From assembly GCA_900142905.1 (NCBI GenBank), contig FSRV01000001.1:124001-188000 (forward strand): a DNA stretch of 64,000 nt. Direction: 5' to 3'. A model generated the notes under the pieces. It saw only the letters and a list, made by a program, of their open reading frames with translations. It was not told the origin of the DNA and searched no databases. This document shows positions 1 through 9,133 of this stretch, one piece after another. Source of the DNA: Burkholderia sp. GAS332. Lineage in GTDB: Bacteria > Pseudomonadota > Gammaproteobacteria > Burkholderiales > Burkholderiaceae. The translations under genes and the position numbers were made by a program. Each line of letters opens with the position of its first letter. The first letter of the stretch is position 1.

Positions 1-147
1 AAGCCCATCCTGGCGGGTGATGTATCGCGACGGGATGGTACACAGGTAGACGGAAAAGCGCTTAACATGCCGCGTGCGATCGGCCAGGTTACCGATCGCA
101 CGCCGGCCGGACTGTGCGTAACCGATCTCACCTTGGCGATGGCTTAA
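1..147 (+). CDS. C-terminal part of an unrecognised protein (5' end outside window)
   Basis: Frame 1 is open from the first base to a TAA at 145-147 and ends in the residues PAGLCVTDLTLAMA. Third codon positions are moderately GC-rich, which fits coding DNA, and the stop lies 15 bases before the livH start, as expected for a gene in the same operon. I do not recognise the family from 48 residues. It could equally be a chance open frame, because only the end is visible. Confidence 0.4.
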   Translation, partial: KPILAGDVSRRDGTQVDGKALNMPRAIGQVTDRTPAGLCVTDLTLAMA

Positions 148-162
148 GGGATTAAGGCTTCA

Positions 163-1047
163 ATGGAAATCTTTGGCGTTCCGCTACCGGCAATGCTGAG
201 CCAGTTGCTGCTCGGGCTCGTGAACGGCTCGTTCTACGCGATTCTGAGCTTGGGTCTTGCTGTGATCTTCGGCTTGCTCAACGTGATCAACTTCGCGCAT
301 GGCGCGTTGTTCATGCTCGGCGCGATGCTCGCGTGGATGGGCCTGTCGTATTTCGGTCTGCCGTACTGGGTGATGCTGGTGCTCGCACCGCTGATCGTCG
401 GCGTATTCGGCATCGTGATCGAACGCTCCATGCTGCGCTGGCTGTACAAGCTCGATCACCTGTATGGGCTGCTGCTCACCTTTGGACTCACGCTGGTTGT
501 CGAAGGCGTGTTCCGTTCGATCTACGGTTCCTCTGGCCAGCCGTACGATGTGCCGTCGGCACTTTCCGGCGCGACCGATCTCGGCTTCATGTTCCTGCCG
601 AACTATCGCGCGTGGGTGGTAGTGGCGTCGCTCGTGGTGTGCTTCGCGACGTGGTTCGTGATCGAAAAGACGCGCCTTGGCGCTTATCTGCGCGCGGGCA
701 CCGAAAACCCGAAACTGGTCGAGGCGTTCGGTGTCAACGTGCCGTTGATGATCACGCTCACGTATGGCTTCGGCGTCGCGCTGGCGGCGTTTGCCGGCGT
801 GCTCGCCGCGCCGGTGATTCAAGTCTCGCCGTTGATGGGTCAGCCCATGATCATTACGGTGTTTGCGGTGGTCGTGATCGGCGGCATGGGTTCGATCATG
901 GGCTCGATTCTTACGGGCCTGATGCTTGGCGTGATCGAAGGGCTGACGCGTGTGTTTTACCCGGAAGCGTCGGCGACCGTCGTCTTCGTGATCATGGCGC
1001 TCGTGCTGCTGGTGCGCCCGGCGGGTCTCTTCGGCAAGGAAAAATGA
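163..1047 (+). CDS. livH: Branched-chain amino acid-type ABC transporter permease LivH
   Basis: This 294-residue inner-membrane protein belongs to the LivH/BPD_transp_2 family and would form half of the channel of a high-affinity importer for branched-chain amino acids or related compounds. Hydrophobic helices run along its whole length. The family signature regions GLVNGSFYAILSLGLA (near residue 18) and VVIGGMGSIMGSILTGL (near 240) are clear. It overlaps livM by 4 nt, so the two are translationally coupled. The ATPase and binding-protein genes of this set are not on its 3' side and may lie upstream of the window. The substrate cannot be read from the permease. Confidence 0.92.
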   Translation: MEIFGVPLPAMLSQLLLGLVNGSFYAILSLGLAVIFGLLNVINFAHGALFMLGAMLAWMGLSYFGLPYWVMLVLAPLIVGVFGIVIERSMLRWLYKLDHLYGLLLTFGLTLVVEGVFRSIYGSSGQPYDVPSALSGATDLGFMFLPNYRAWVVVASLVVCFATWFVIEKTRLGAYLRAGTENPKLVEAFGVNVPLMITLTYGFGVALAAFAGVLAAPVIQVSPLMGQPMIITVFAVVVIGGMGSIMGSILTGLMLGVIEGLTRVFYPEASATVVFVIMALVLLVRPAGLFGKEK

Positions 1048-2018
1048 TGCAGAGAAAAGTGCTTTACGGTCTGCTGCTGATCGTGCTTCTCGCGGTGCCT
1101 GTGCTCGGCATCTATCCGCTTTTCGTCATGAAGGTGATGTGCTTCGCGTTGTTCGCGGCGGCCTTCAATCTGCTGATCGGCTACACGGGCTTGCTCTCGT
1201 TCGGTCACGCGATGTTTCTCGCCTCGGCTGGTTACGTCACCGGTTATGCCATGCAGACGCTCGGCTTCTCTCCGGAACTGGGCGTGCTGGCCGGCACCGC
1301 TGCGGCGACGGCGCTCGGGTTGGTGGTCGGTCTGTTTGCGATCCGCCGGCAGGGCATCTACTTTGCGATGGTGACGCTGGCGCTCGCGCAGATGGTCTAC
1401 TTCGTGTTCCTGCAAGCGCCGTTCACGCACGGCGAGGACGGCCTCCAAGGCGTGCCGCGCGGCAAACTGTTCGGCTTGCTGGATCTGTCGTCGGACGTGA
1501 CGTTGTACTTTGTTGTGCTGGCCGTGATGGTGCTGGCGTTTCTGTTGATCGTGCGGATCGTGCATTCACCGTTTGGGCAGGTGTTGGTGGCGATCAAGGA
1601 GAACGAACCGCGTGCCGTGTCGCTGGGTTACGACACCGATCGCTTCAAGCTGTTGGCGTTCATTCTGTCCGCAGGGCTTGCCGGTCTCGCGGGTTCGCTC
1701 AAGGTGCTGGTGCAGGGCTTCGAGACGCTGAGCGACGCGTACTGGACGATGTCCGGCCTCGTGATCCTGATGACGCTGGTCGGCGGCATGGGCACGCTGT
1801 TCGGCCCGCTGCTAGGCGCGGCGTTGATCGTTGCACTCGAAGATCGTCTGGGCGATATCGGCACGGCGCTGGCGTCGACGACTGGCGTCGAATGGTTCCA
1901 GTCGCTGGGCGAATCAGTGACCATTGTCACGGGCGTGATTTTCATTGCCTGTGTGCTGGCGTTCCGGCGCGGCATTGTCGGTGAGATCATCGCGCGAGTG
2001 CGGCCATTGCGGGCGTGA
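1044..2018 (+). CDS. livM: Branched-chain amino acid-type ABC transporter permease LivM
   Basis: This 324-residue permease is the LivM partner of the preceding LivH in the inner membrane. The start ATG at 1044 overlaps the livH stop (ATGA). The frame is open much further upstream, inside livH, but the protein beginning MMQRKVLYGL starts with the expected first hydrophobic helix. The family segment LLIGYTGLLSFGHAMF lies near residue 40 and TLVGGMGTLFGPLLGAAL near 245. No other gene of this transporter follows, so this is the 3' end of its operon. Transcription probably stops at the hairpin at 2286-2325. Confidence 0.92.
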   Translation: MMQRKVLYGLLLIVLLAVPVLGIYPLFVMKVMCFALFAAAFNLLIGYTGLLSFGHAMFLASAGYVTGYAMQTLGFSPELGVLAGTAAATALGLVVGLFAIRRQGIYFAMVTLALAQMVYFVFLQAPFTHGEDGLQGVPRGKLFGLLDLSSDVTLYFVVLAVMVLAFLLIVRIVHSPFGQVLVAIKENEPRAVSLGYDTDRFKLLAFILSAGLAGLAGSLKVLVQGFETLSDAYWTMSGLVILMTLVGGMGTLFGPLLGAALIVALEDRLGDIGTALASTTGVEWFQSLGESVTIVTGVIFIACVLAFRRGIVGEIIARVRPLRA

Positions 2019-2285
2019 AAAGGCGCAGGATTTTGAATTGCTTCGGCATCCGATGTAATTCGGCGGCTTTAAAGTCGGCTAAGCCGGATCTTGCGTTGTG
2101 CGGAGGGCAGGTTCCCGCACCGAGTGCTGCACGAAACGTGCCCCAAATTTGTGCCGCAGTGCACCACTAGGGTAATTGCTAGTTGTAAGCAGATAGGTGC
2201 TCGTTTAATCTTCATGCAGTTCTGGTGCACCACGAATTTTGCAGGTGGAGAACGAGGAGACAATGAGGCACTCAGTGCCCAGACG
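2019..2285. other. Gene-free stretch rich in GTGC/GCAC half-sites
   Basis: No convincing gene is visible between livM and the terminator. The stretch holds several GTGC/GCAC motifs, including a 13-base palindrome GCACGAAACGTGC at 2129-2141 and the self-complementary GGTGCACC near 2224. Such dyads resemble, without clearly matching, nitrogen-regulator (NtrC) sites. A functional role is speculative. Confidence 0.4.
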
Positions 2286-2325
2286 AAAGCGCTGTTGGAT
2301 TGATATCCAACAGCGCTTTTTATTT
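2286..2325 (+). terminator. Rho-independent terminator after livM
   Basis: Perfect 15-bp arms (AAAGCGCTGTTGGAT at 2286-2300 and its complement at 2305-2319) enclose a 4-nt loop and run into a T-rich tract. It lies 270 bases past the livM stop, so the livM transcript would carry a long 3' tail. Confidence 0.85.
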
Positions 2326-2465
2326 GTGCTTTTCGTTATTCGCCATTCAAATCTTCCGCTAATTCGGTGCCCCTTTTTTTATTCACCGAACCACGTCCCA
2401 TTTCGCCTGTCGCTACCCTGCAAAATGCTTGCAGCGCGGGGCTTTCGTCCGCTAAACTCGCTATT

Positions 2466-2507
2466 CACCGACCGCTTGGTCGGTGATTTAAATCTGCGGA
2501 TTTAAAT
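2466..2507. promoter_or_regulatory. Two adjacent perfect palindromes upstream of the first binding-protein gene
   Basis: CACCGACC-gctt-GGTCGGTG (2466-2485) is followed directly by ATTTAAATC-tgcg-GATTTAAAT (2486-2507). The first resembles operators of TetR-family repressors in form; the second is AT-rich. They end 33 bases before the ATG at 2541, so they are well placed to control the promoter of this importer operon. No regulator gene is adjacent. Confidence 0.6.
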
Positions 2508-2540
2508 TCAAATGAATAACGGGGTAGATAGAGGAGCGGG

Positions 2541-3707
2541 ATGAAGTCGGCATTGCGTTGGATCAGCGCGGCATTGGTCGCCACCGGAGTATCCGCAGCC
2601 TGGAGCGGCCATGCATTCGCGGACGTGAAAATCGGCGTCACGGTGTCGGCAACGGGGCCGGCCGCATCGCTCGGTATTCCGGAAAAGAACACCATCGCGC
2701 TGCTGCCTAAAGAAGTAGCAGGGCAGAAGATCGACTACATCGTGCTGGACGACGCGACCGATTCGACGCAGGCCGTCAAGAACGCACGCAAGCTTACTAG
2801 CGAAGATCACGTGGACGCGTTGATCGGCTCGACGGTCGTGCCGAACTCGCTGGCCATGATCGACGTCGCCGCTGAAAGCGCCACGCCAATGATCTCCATG
2901 GCCGCTGCCGCCAGCATCGTCGAACCGATGGATGCGAAGCGCGCATGGGTCTTCAAGACGCCGCAAAACGACATTCTGATGGCCACCGCGATCGCGCAGC
3001 ACATGGCGAATCACGGCGTGAAGACGGTCGGATTCATCGGCTTTGCCGATGCGTACGGCGAGAGCTGGTTCAAGGAGTTCGGCAAGGCGGCGGATCTTGC
3101 GAAGATCAAGATCGTCGCGAACGAACGCTTCGCGCGCAATGACGCTTCGGTGACCGGCCAGGTGCTGAAGATCATGTCGCAGAACCCGGATGCGGTGCTG
3201 ATTGCAGGCGCTGGCACACCGGCCGCGTTGCCGCAAAAGACCCTCAAGGAACGTGGCTACAAGGGCAAGGTCTATCAGACGCATGGCGTCGCCAATAACG
3301 ACTTCCTGCGCGTGTGCGGCAAAGATTGCGAAGGCACCTATCTGCCGGCCGGTCCGCTGCTGGTTGCTGAACAACTACCTGATTCGAACCCGGTGAAGAA
3401 GACCGCGCTCGCGTACAAGCATGCCTATGAAGCCGCGTACGGCGCTGGTTCGGTGTCGACATTCGGCGGTCACGCGTGGGATGCAGGCTTGCTGCTGCAA
3501 CGCGCGATTCCGTTGGCGCTGAAGAAAGGTCAGCCGGGCACGCCTGCGTTCCGCGAAGCGCTGCGTGCGGCACTGGAAAACACGAAAGACATGCCCGCTT
3601 CCCACGGCATCTTCAACATGAGCGCGAACGACCACGCTGGCCTCGACCAGCGGGCGCGTGTGATGGTGGAGATTGTCGGTGGCAAGTGGAAGCTGTCCGG
3701 CGACTGA
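2541..3707 (+). CDS. Periplasmic branched-chain-type ABC substrate-binding protein, copy 1
   Basis: This 388-residue type I periplasmic binding protein (LivJ/LivK, Peripla_BP_6) has a signal peptide of about 27 residues ending in SGHAFA. The mature part starts DVKIGVTVSATGPAASLG, the usual ligand-loop region. It is closely similar along its whole length to the protein at 4123-5283; both contain GERGYKGKVYQTHGVANND-like and RVCGKDCEG segments, the latter with a cysteine pair. It has its own upstream palindromes and its own terminator, so it can be expressed separately from the second copy. The substrate is unknown; branched-chain amino acids or other carboxylates are possible. RBS is AGGAG at 2531-2535. 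Confidence 0.9.
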   Translation: MKSALRWISAALVATGVSAAWSGHAFADVKIGVTVSATGPAASLGIPEKNTIALLPKEVAGQKIDYIVLDDATDSTQAVKNARKLTSEDHVDALIGSTVVPNSLAMIDVAAESATPMISMAAAASIVEPMDAKRAWVFKTPQNDILMATAIAQHMANHGVKTVGFIGFADAYGESWFKEFGKAADLAKIKIVANERFARNDASVTGQVLKIMSQNPDAVLIAGAGTPAALPQKTLKERGYKGKVYQTHGVANNDFLRVCGKDCEGTYLPAGPLLVAEQLPDSNPVKKTALAYKHAYEAAYGAGSVSTFGGHAWDAGLLLQRAIPLALKKGQPGTPAFREALRAALENTKDMPASHGIFNMSANDHAGLDQRARVMVEIVGGKWKLSGD

Positions 3708-3735
3708 GCGAAGGCGAAGCGATACGGAACCCCAT

Positions 3736-3768
3736 AAAAAAGACGCGTGCAGTTGACGCGTCTTTTTT
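3736..3768 (+). terminator. Terminator after binding protein copy 1
   Basis: AAAAAAGACGCGT (3736-3748) pairs with ACGCGTCTTTTTT (3756-3768) across a 7-nt loop, ending in a run of six T. It separates the two paralogous binding-protein genes into different transcripts. The A/T-flanked stem could work in both directions. Confidence 0.88.
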
Positions 3769-3928
3769 ATTGCCCGCGTTTGATGATTGGCGGTGCACGA
3801 GGTGCGTTGGACAAGTGAGGGATCGGTGATGAAAACGCGGTCAAAACTCGGCTAAAGCGGCCGGTTTCAGGACAAACCCGTATCCGGACGACAGTCTATT
3901 GACCGTGAATGATGCAGAACGCAATACT

Positions 3929-3942
3929 ACTAACATGTTAGT
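3929..3942. promoter_or_regulatory. 14-bp perfect palindrome upstream of binding protein copy 2
   Basis: ACTAACATGTTAGT is perfectly self-complementary and looks like a dimeric repressor site. It sits in the 415-base gap between the two binding-protein genes, about 180 bases before the second ATG. Apart from this and the preceding terminator I see nothing else in the gap. It is unlike the palindromes before copy 1, which suggests different regulation of the two copies. Confidence 0.5.
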
Positions 3943-4122
3943 GTTCGATGCATAAAAATCGCAGCAATGGTTCGTAGCAGGGGAGTGGTACCAAAGTGGC
4001 AACGGCATTGACGCTGAGCAGGGAAAACCATGCTTGGCATGCCCGGACCCTATAACTAGATTCAGACACCCGGCCCGTGCGCCGGATTACAGATACACGC
4101 TTCAAAGCGTTTGGAGACTTGC

Positions 4123-5283
4123 ATGAAAAAGACAAAGCAATGGGTACGCACCGGTATCGCGATGGCGTTGATGTGTGGCGCGGGTGCTGCCTTCGCGCAG
4201 GTGAAAATCGGTGTCACGCTGTCCACCACGGGGCCGGCGGCATCGCTCGGGATTCCTGAAAAGAACACGATCGCGCTGCTGCCGAAAGAGATCGGCGGCA
4301 AGACGGTGCAATACATCATCCTCGACGATGCATCGGACACCGGTAAGGCCGTGCAGAACACGCGCAAGCTGATTGACGAAGACCACGTCGACGCCATCAT
4401 CGGCTCGACCGTCACGCCGAATTCGCTGGCGATGCTCGACCCTGCAGCGGAAGGCAAGACGCCGGTGATCTCGCTGGCGGCATCGGCCGCGATCATCTCG
4501 CCGATGGACGCCAAGCGCGCCTGGGCCTTCAAACCGCCGCAAAACGACAGCCTGATGGCTGATGCCATCGCCGATTACATGGAGCGTCACGGCGTGAAGA
4601 CTGTCGGTTTCATCGGCTTTGCGGATGCATATGGCGACGGATGGAATAACGTCTTCACCGCCGCGGCCGCGGCACACCATCTGAAGATCGTCTCCAACGA
4701 ACGCTTTAACCGCACCGACGCATCGGTGACCGGCCAGGTGCTGAAGACGATGAGCGCGAACCCGGATGCGGTGCTGATCGCGGGCGCGGGTACGCCGTCG
4801 GCGCTGCCGGCCAAGACGCTCAAGGAGCGCGGCTACAAGGGCAAGGTCTATCAGACGCACGGCGTCGCCAACAACGACTTCCTGCGCGTGTGCGGCAAGG
4901 ATTGCGAAGGCGAATTCCTGCCGGCTGGCCCGATCCTCGTGGCGGACCAACTGCCGGAATCGAATCCGGTGAAGAAGTCGTCGGAAGCCTACAAGACCGC
5001 GTATGAGAAAGCGTATGGCGCGGGCTCGGTGGCGACCTTCGGCGGTCACGCATGGGATGCCGGCCAGATGCTGCAAGCGGCGATTCCGGTCGCGCTGAAG
5101 ACCGCTCAGCCGGGCACCGAAGCGTTCCGCGTGGCACTGCGCGGCGCGCTTGAAAACATCAAGGAGCTGCCGGTCTCGCACGGCATCATGAACACCACGA
5201 CGACCGACCACAATGGCCTCGACAAGCGCGCACGCGTGATCGTTGAGATCGTCGACGGCAAGTGGAAGCTGCAGAACGACTAA
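4123..5283 (+). CDS. Periplasmic branched-chain-type ABC substrate-binding protein, copy 2
   Basis: This 386-residue type I binding protein is a paralogue of the preceding gene. The chosen ATG at 4123 has GGAG at 4113-4116 and gives a standard signal peptide (MKKTKQWVRTG..., ending AAFAQ); an in-frame upstream TTG at 4111 would spoil it. The mature protein starts VKIGVTLSTTGPAASLG. RVCGKDCEGEF, with two cysteines, is shared with copy 1. It is the binding-protein gene closest to the permease and ATPase genes, although a strong hairpin lies between. Two binding proteins for one membrane complex suggest a widened or switched substrate range. Confidence 0.9.
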   Translation: MKKTKQWVRTGIAMALMCGAGAAFAQVKIGVTLSTTGPAASLGIPEKNTIALLPKEIGGKTVQYIILDDASDTGKAVQNTRKLIDEDHVDAIIGSTVTPNSLAMLDPAAEGKTPVISLAASAAIISPMDAKRAWAFKPPQNDSLMADAIADYMERHGVKTVGFIGFADAYGDGWNNVFTAAAAAHHLKIVSNERFNRTDASVTGQVLKTMSANPDAVLIAGAGTPSALPAKTLKERGYKGKVYQTHGVANNDFLRVCGKDCEGEFLPAGPILVADQLPESNPVKKSSEAYKTAYEKAYGAGSVATFGGHAWDAGQMLQAAIPVALKTAQPGTEAFRVALRGALENIKELPVSHGIMNTTTTDHNGLDKRARVIVEIVDGKWKLQND

Positions 5284-5366
5284 CAACAAAAGCGATACGC
5301 GCCTCTCGCGCAACTTGCGGCGCATGACTGATGCCGCATTGCCATTCTGTTCGATGACAATGGCAA

Positions 5367-5403
5367 CGACCGCCGCGCCGTGTTCCGGCGCGGCGGTCGC
5401 CTT
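5367..5403 (+). terminator. Strong GC-rich hairpin between binding protein and permease genes
   Basis: Arms of 14 bp (5367-5380 and 5386-5399) with a 5-nt loop are followed by CCTTTTCT. The stem is strong and the T-run short, so partial termination seems likely. That would give high binding-protein and lower permease transcript levels, as is usual in periplasmic transport operons. Confidence 0.75.
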
Positions 5404-5492
5404 TTCTGGCATTGCAGGTCGCTGGCCGGCCGCGGGTTCTGCCGCCACGACTGTTTCCCGATTTCGATTTCGACGCTTCAGGACGAGGAAGT

Positions 5493-6548
5493 ATGGATCT
5501 ATCAATTGCGGCGATCCTCGCGCAGGACGGCATCACCACCGGCGCGATTTACGCGCTGCTCGCGCTTGCGCTGGTGCTGGTGTTCTCCGTGACGCGGGTG
5601 ATCTTTATCCCGCAGGGGGAGTTTGTGTCGTACGGCGCGCTGACGCTCGCCGCGCTGCAGACGCAAAAATTTCCTGCAACGTGCTGGTTGCTGATGGCGA
5701 TGGGCGCGGCATGCTTTGTCGTCGAGATAGCGGGGCTGGTGCGGCATCCCGAACGACGCCGGCATGCGGCTCGCACGCTGGTGATGCTGGTGGGCAAATA
5801 CCTGCTGTTCCCGATCGCGGTGTACGCGCTCACGCAAGGCGTTTTCCTGCATCCGCTGCCGATGATCGCGCAGATTGCACTGACGCTGCTGATCGTGATT
5901 CCGATGGGGCCGTTCGTCTACCGGCTTGCGTATGAACCGATCGCGGAGGCGACCACGCTGCTGCTGTTGATCGTGGCGGTGGCGGTGCACTTTGCGATGG
6001 TCGGTCTCGGGCTCGTGATGTTCGGTGCGGAGGGTTCACGCACCACGGCGTTCTCCGATGCGACCTTCAATATCGGCAGCTTGTCGATCTCCGGGCAGAG
6101 TTTGTGGGTGGTCGGCACGGCGGTGGTGCTGATCGGCGCGCTGTATCTGTACTTCGATCGCTCGATCTCCGGCAAGGCGTTGCGCGCGACGTCCGTGAAC
6201 CGGCTCGGCGCGCGGCTCGTCGGTATCGGCACGACGCAAGCAGGGCGCCTCGCGTTCACGCTCGCTGCGGGCCTCGGTGCGCTGTGCGGCATCCTTGTCG
6301 CACCCTTGACCACCATCTACTACGACTCGGGCTTCCTGATCGGTTTGAAGGGCTTCGTGGGGGCGATTATCGGCGGTCTGGTCAGCTATCCGCTGGCCGC
6401 CGCGGGTTCGATCCTCGTCGGTCTGCTGGAATCGTATTCGTCGTTCTGGGCGAGCGCTTATAAGGAAGTGATCGTGTTCACGCTGATCATCCCGGTGCTG
6501 CTGTGGCGGAGTCTGGCCAGCCCGCACTCGGAAGAGGAAGAGGAGTGA
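5493..6548 (+). CDS. livH: Branched-chain amino acid-type ABC permease LivH (second system)
   Basis: This 351-residue LivH-type inner-membrane permease starts at ATG 5493 behind GAGGAA at 5485-5490; the frame is open further upstream but without a better start. The LivH hallmark GAIYALLALALVLVFSVTRV is near residue 17 and GLKGFVGAIIGGLVSYP near 275. It is longer than ordinary LivH proteins (about 290-300 residues). The extra part is around residues 60-130, a basic stretch (LVRHPERRRHAARTL) followed by added hydrophobic helices. It is followed after 4 bases by the LivM-LivG fusion. The C-terminus is acidic (HSEEEEE). Confidence 0.9.
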   Translation: MDLSIAAILAQDGITTGAIYALLALALVLVFSVTRVIFIPQGEFVSYGALTLAALQTQKFPATCWLLMAMGAACFVVEIAGLVRHPERRRHAARTLVMLVGKYLLFPIAVYALTQGVFLHPLPMIAQIALTLLIVIPMGPFVYRLAYEPIAEATTLLLLIVAVAVHFAMVGLGLVMFGAEGSRTTAFSDATFNIGSLSISGQSLWVVGTAVVLIGALYLYFDRSISGKALRATSVNRLGARLVGIGTTQAGRLAFTLAAGLGALCGILVAPLTTIYYDSGFLIGLKGFVGAIIGGLVSYPLAAAGSILVGLLESYSSFWASAYKEVIVFTLIIPVLLWRSLASPHSEEEEE

Positions 6549-6552
6549 CACG

Positions 6553-8337
6553 ATGAAACGGATCATGCAAAACAAGTTCTTCTGGTTGTTCCTCGTGGTG
6601 CTGTTCGCGTTGCCGGTGTTGCCGCACCCGATTCACGTGCCCGAGTACTGGGTGACGCTGCTCAACTACATCGGCCTGTATTCGATCGTTGCGATCGGTC
6701 TTGTGCTGCTGACGGGGATCGGCGGGATGACGAGCTTCGGGCAGGCGGCGTTCGTCGGCATCGGCGCGTATGCGACTGCGTATCTGACGACGACGTACGG
6801 CGTGTCGCCGTGGCTTGCGCTGATCGCAGGTGTGGTGGTGACGGCGTTGATCGCGCTGATGCTGGGGCTGGTGACAATGCGGCTATCGGGGCACTTTTTG
6901 CCGCTCGGCACGATCGCGTGGGGACTCGCGCTGTTCTATCTGTTCGGCAACCTGGAGATGCTCGGCAAGTACGACGGCATCAATGGGATTCCGGTGCTGA
7001 ATGTTTTCGGCATCAACATGGAGTCAGGCCGCCATATCTATTACCTGATCTGGGTGGTGGTGCTCGGCGCAGTGATTTCTGTTCAAAATCTGCTTAATAG
7101 CCGTCCGGGGCGGGCGATCCGCGCATTGCGCGGCGGCGGCATGATGGCCGAAGCAATGGGCGTCAACACAGCGTGGATGCGCGTGGTGATCTTCGTCTAT
7201 GCCGCCGTGTTGGCATCGATTTCAGGGTTCCTCTACGCGCACCTGCAACGTGCGGTGAATCCGACGCCGTTTGGCCTGAACCACGGCATCGAGTTTCTGT
7301 TCATGGCGGTGGTGGGTGGCGTGTCGCACGTCTGGGGCGCCGTGCTCGGTGCCGCGATCCTGACCATCTTGCAAGACTATCTGCAAACGCTGCTGCCGAA
7401 GCTGCTTGGCGAGAACGGAAACTTCGAAGTGATCGTGTTCGGCATCCTGATGGTGCTGTTGCTGCAATACGCTCGCCAAGGCGTCTGGCCGTTTGTCGCA
7501 CGGTTTTTCCCGAAGGGGCCGCGCGCCCATGTGTCGGATCACGCGGAGCCGTTGCCGCAACGCAGCAAGCCCACTGCGGGCGAAAACCTGTTGACGGTGA
7601 ATAAGGCACGCAAGCAGTTCGGCGGGCTGGTCGCAGTGAACGATGTCAGCTTCGAGGTGAAAGCAGGGCAGATCATCGGGTTGATCGGCCCGAACGGCGC
7701 CGGCAAGTCGACCACGTTCAATCTGGTCACGGGCGTGCTGCAAGCGACGAGCGGGGAGATCACCTTCCGCGGCGAGCGTATCGATTCGCTGAGTTCACGT
7801 GAAATCGTCAAGCGCGGCATTGGCCGCACCTTCCAGCACGTCAAACTGCTGCCGGGGATGACGGTGCTGGAGAACGTTGCGATCGGCGCGCATCTGCGTG
7901 GCCAGGCCGGTGTGTGGCGCAGTGTTGCGCGCCTGAACGGCGCGGAAGAAGCGCGCTTGATGGCCGAAGCGGCTCGCCAGATTCGTCGCGTCGGGCTCGA
8001 GCAGCATATGTACGACGAGGCGGGTAGCCTGGCGCTGGGGCAGCAGCGAATTCTCGAGATTGCTCGCGCGCTGTGCTGCGACCCGACTCTGTTGTTGCTG
8101 GACGAACCTGCCGCCGGCCTGCGGTATCAGGAAAAACTGCAATTGGCGGACTTGCTGCGCCGCCTCAAAGCCGAAGGCATGAGCGTGCTGCTGGTCGAGC
8201 ACGATATGGATTTCGTGATGAATCTCACCGATCGTCTGGTGGTGATGGAGTTCGGCACACGGATCGCGGAAGGCTTGCCGCAGGATGTCCAGCAAGATCC
8301 GGCGGTGCTCGAAGCGTATCTGGGTGGGGTGGAGTGA
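6553..8337 (+). CDS. LivM-LivG fusion: permease joined to ABC ATPase
   Basis: This single 594-residue frame joins two proteins that are usually separate. Residues 1 to about 310 are a LivM permease ([19 protein letters not shown] near 50, [18 protein letters not shown] near 250). A charged linker follows (about 315-340). The rest is a LivG ATPase with Walker [10 protein letters not shown] near 379, the [15 protein letters not shown] signature near 495, and Walker B LLLLDEP followed by AAGL. No stop or frameshift separates the halves, and the linker is continuous. The fusion fixes permease to ATPase 1:1 in the inner membrane. It overlaps livF by one base. Confidence 0.9.
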   Translation: MKRIMQNKFFWLFLVVLFALPVLPHPIHVPEYWVTLLNYIGLYSIVAIGLVLLTGIGGMTSFGQAAFVGIGAYATAYLTTTYGVSPWLALIAGVVVTALIALMLGLVTMRLSGHFLPLGTIAWGLALFYLFGNLEMLGKYDGINGIPVLNVFGINMESGRHIYYLIWVVVLGAVISVQNLLNSRPGRAIRALRGGGMMAEAMGVNTAWMRVVIFVYAAVLASISGFLYAHLQRAVNPTPFGLNHGIEFLFMAVVGGVSHVWGAVLGAAILTILQDYLQTLLPKLLGENGNFEVIVFGILMVLLLQYARQGVWPFVARFFPKGPRAHVSDHAEPLPQRSKPTAGENLLTVNKARKQFGGLVAVNDVSFEVKAGQIIGLIGPNGAGKSTTFNLVTGVLQATSGEITFRGERIDSLSSREIVKRGIGRTFQHVKLLPGMTVLENVAIGAHLRGQAGVWRSVARLNGAEEARLMAEAARQIRRVGLEQHMYDEAGSLALGQQRILEIARALCCDPTLLLLDEPAAGLRYQEKLQLADLLRRLKAEGMSVLLVEHDMDFVMNLTDRLVVMEFGTRIAEGLPQDVQQDPAVLEAYLGGVE

Positions 8338-9101
8338 TGGAGAACACGATGAATGCAGCAACTCCGATTCTCGACGTGAACGGTTTGTCGGTCCGCTACG
8401 GCAAGGTTGAAGCGCTGCACGGCGCGGCAATCAAGGTGCGACCCGGGCAGATCGTTTCGGTGATTGGGCCGAATGGTGCGGGCAAGTCGACGTTGCTGAA
8501 CGCGATCATGGGCGCGTTGCCGACTACCGGCCACGCGAAGGGCGAAGTCCTGTATCAAGGTGAAGACGTCAGCGCGGTGCCGGTTGAAAAACGGGTCGCG
8601 CGCGGTATGTGCCTGGTACCGGAGAAGCGCGAACTGTTCGCGTCGATGACCGTTGAAGACAATCTGGTCCTCGGTGCCTATCGGCGCAAGCGGGCAGGGG
8701 AGCGCAACTTTCTCGATCAACTCGAGCCGGTCTTTACGCTTTTTCCTCGCTTGAAGGAACGCCGGAAGCAGGCGGCCGGGACGCTATCTGGTGGTGAACG
8801 GCAGATGCTCGCGGTGGGGCGTGCCTTGATGGGCAAACCCGATTTGTTGATGCTCGACGAACCGAGCCTCGGTCTCGCGCCGCTGATCGTGAAGGAAATT
8901 TTCCATATCATTAGTGCGCTGCGGCAAACCGGCGTCGCGACGCTGCTGATCGAGCAGAACGCGCGTGCTGCGCTGCAAATCTCCGACTACGGCTACGTGC
9001 TTGAAACCGGAGAACTGGCGCTGGAAGGACCTGCGGCTGATCTGGCGCAGAATCCGCGCGTGATCGAAACGTATCTGGGGCTGGCCAAGAAAGTGGCTTA
9101 G
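8337..9101 (+). CDS. livF: Branched-chain amino acid-type ABC transporter ATPase LivF
   Basis: This 254-residue cytoplasmic ATPase is the second nucleotide-binding subunit of the importer. The ATG at 8337 shares one base with the stop of the preceding fusion gene (TGATG), so translation is coupled. Walker [11 protein letters not shown] is near residue 40, the [15 protein letters not shown] signature near 145 and Walker [14 protein letters not shown] near 165. The end [14 protein letters not shown] is typical for LivF. An upstream in-frame extension exists but lies inside the previous gene. It is the last gene of the operon, before the terminator at 9134. Confidence 0.93.
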   Translation: MENTMNAATPILDVNGLSVRYGKVEALHGAAIKVRPGQIVSVIGPNGAGKSTLLNAIMGALPTTGHAKGEVLYQGEDVSAVPVEKRVARGMCLVPEKRELFASMTVEDNLVLGAYRRKRAGERNFLDQLEPVFTLFPRLKERRKQAAGTLSGGERQMLAVGRALMGKPDLLMLDEPSLGLAPLIVKEIFHIISALRQTGVATLLIEQNARAALQISDYGYVLETGELALEGPAADLAQNPRVIETYLGLAKKVA

Positions 9102-9133
9102 TTCTCCGTTTTCGTTCAGGTCACTGCCGTTCT

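Noticed and set aside
2200..2260. Sigma54 promoter near the GTGC motifs
   Set aside because: The GG and GC elements are about 15 bases apart instead of the required 10.
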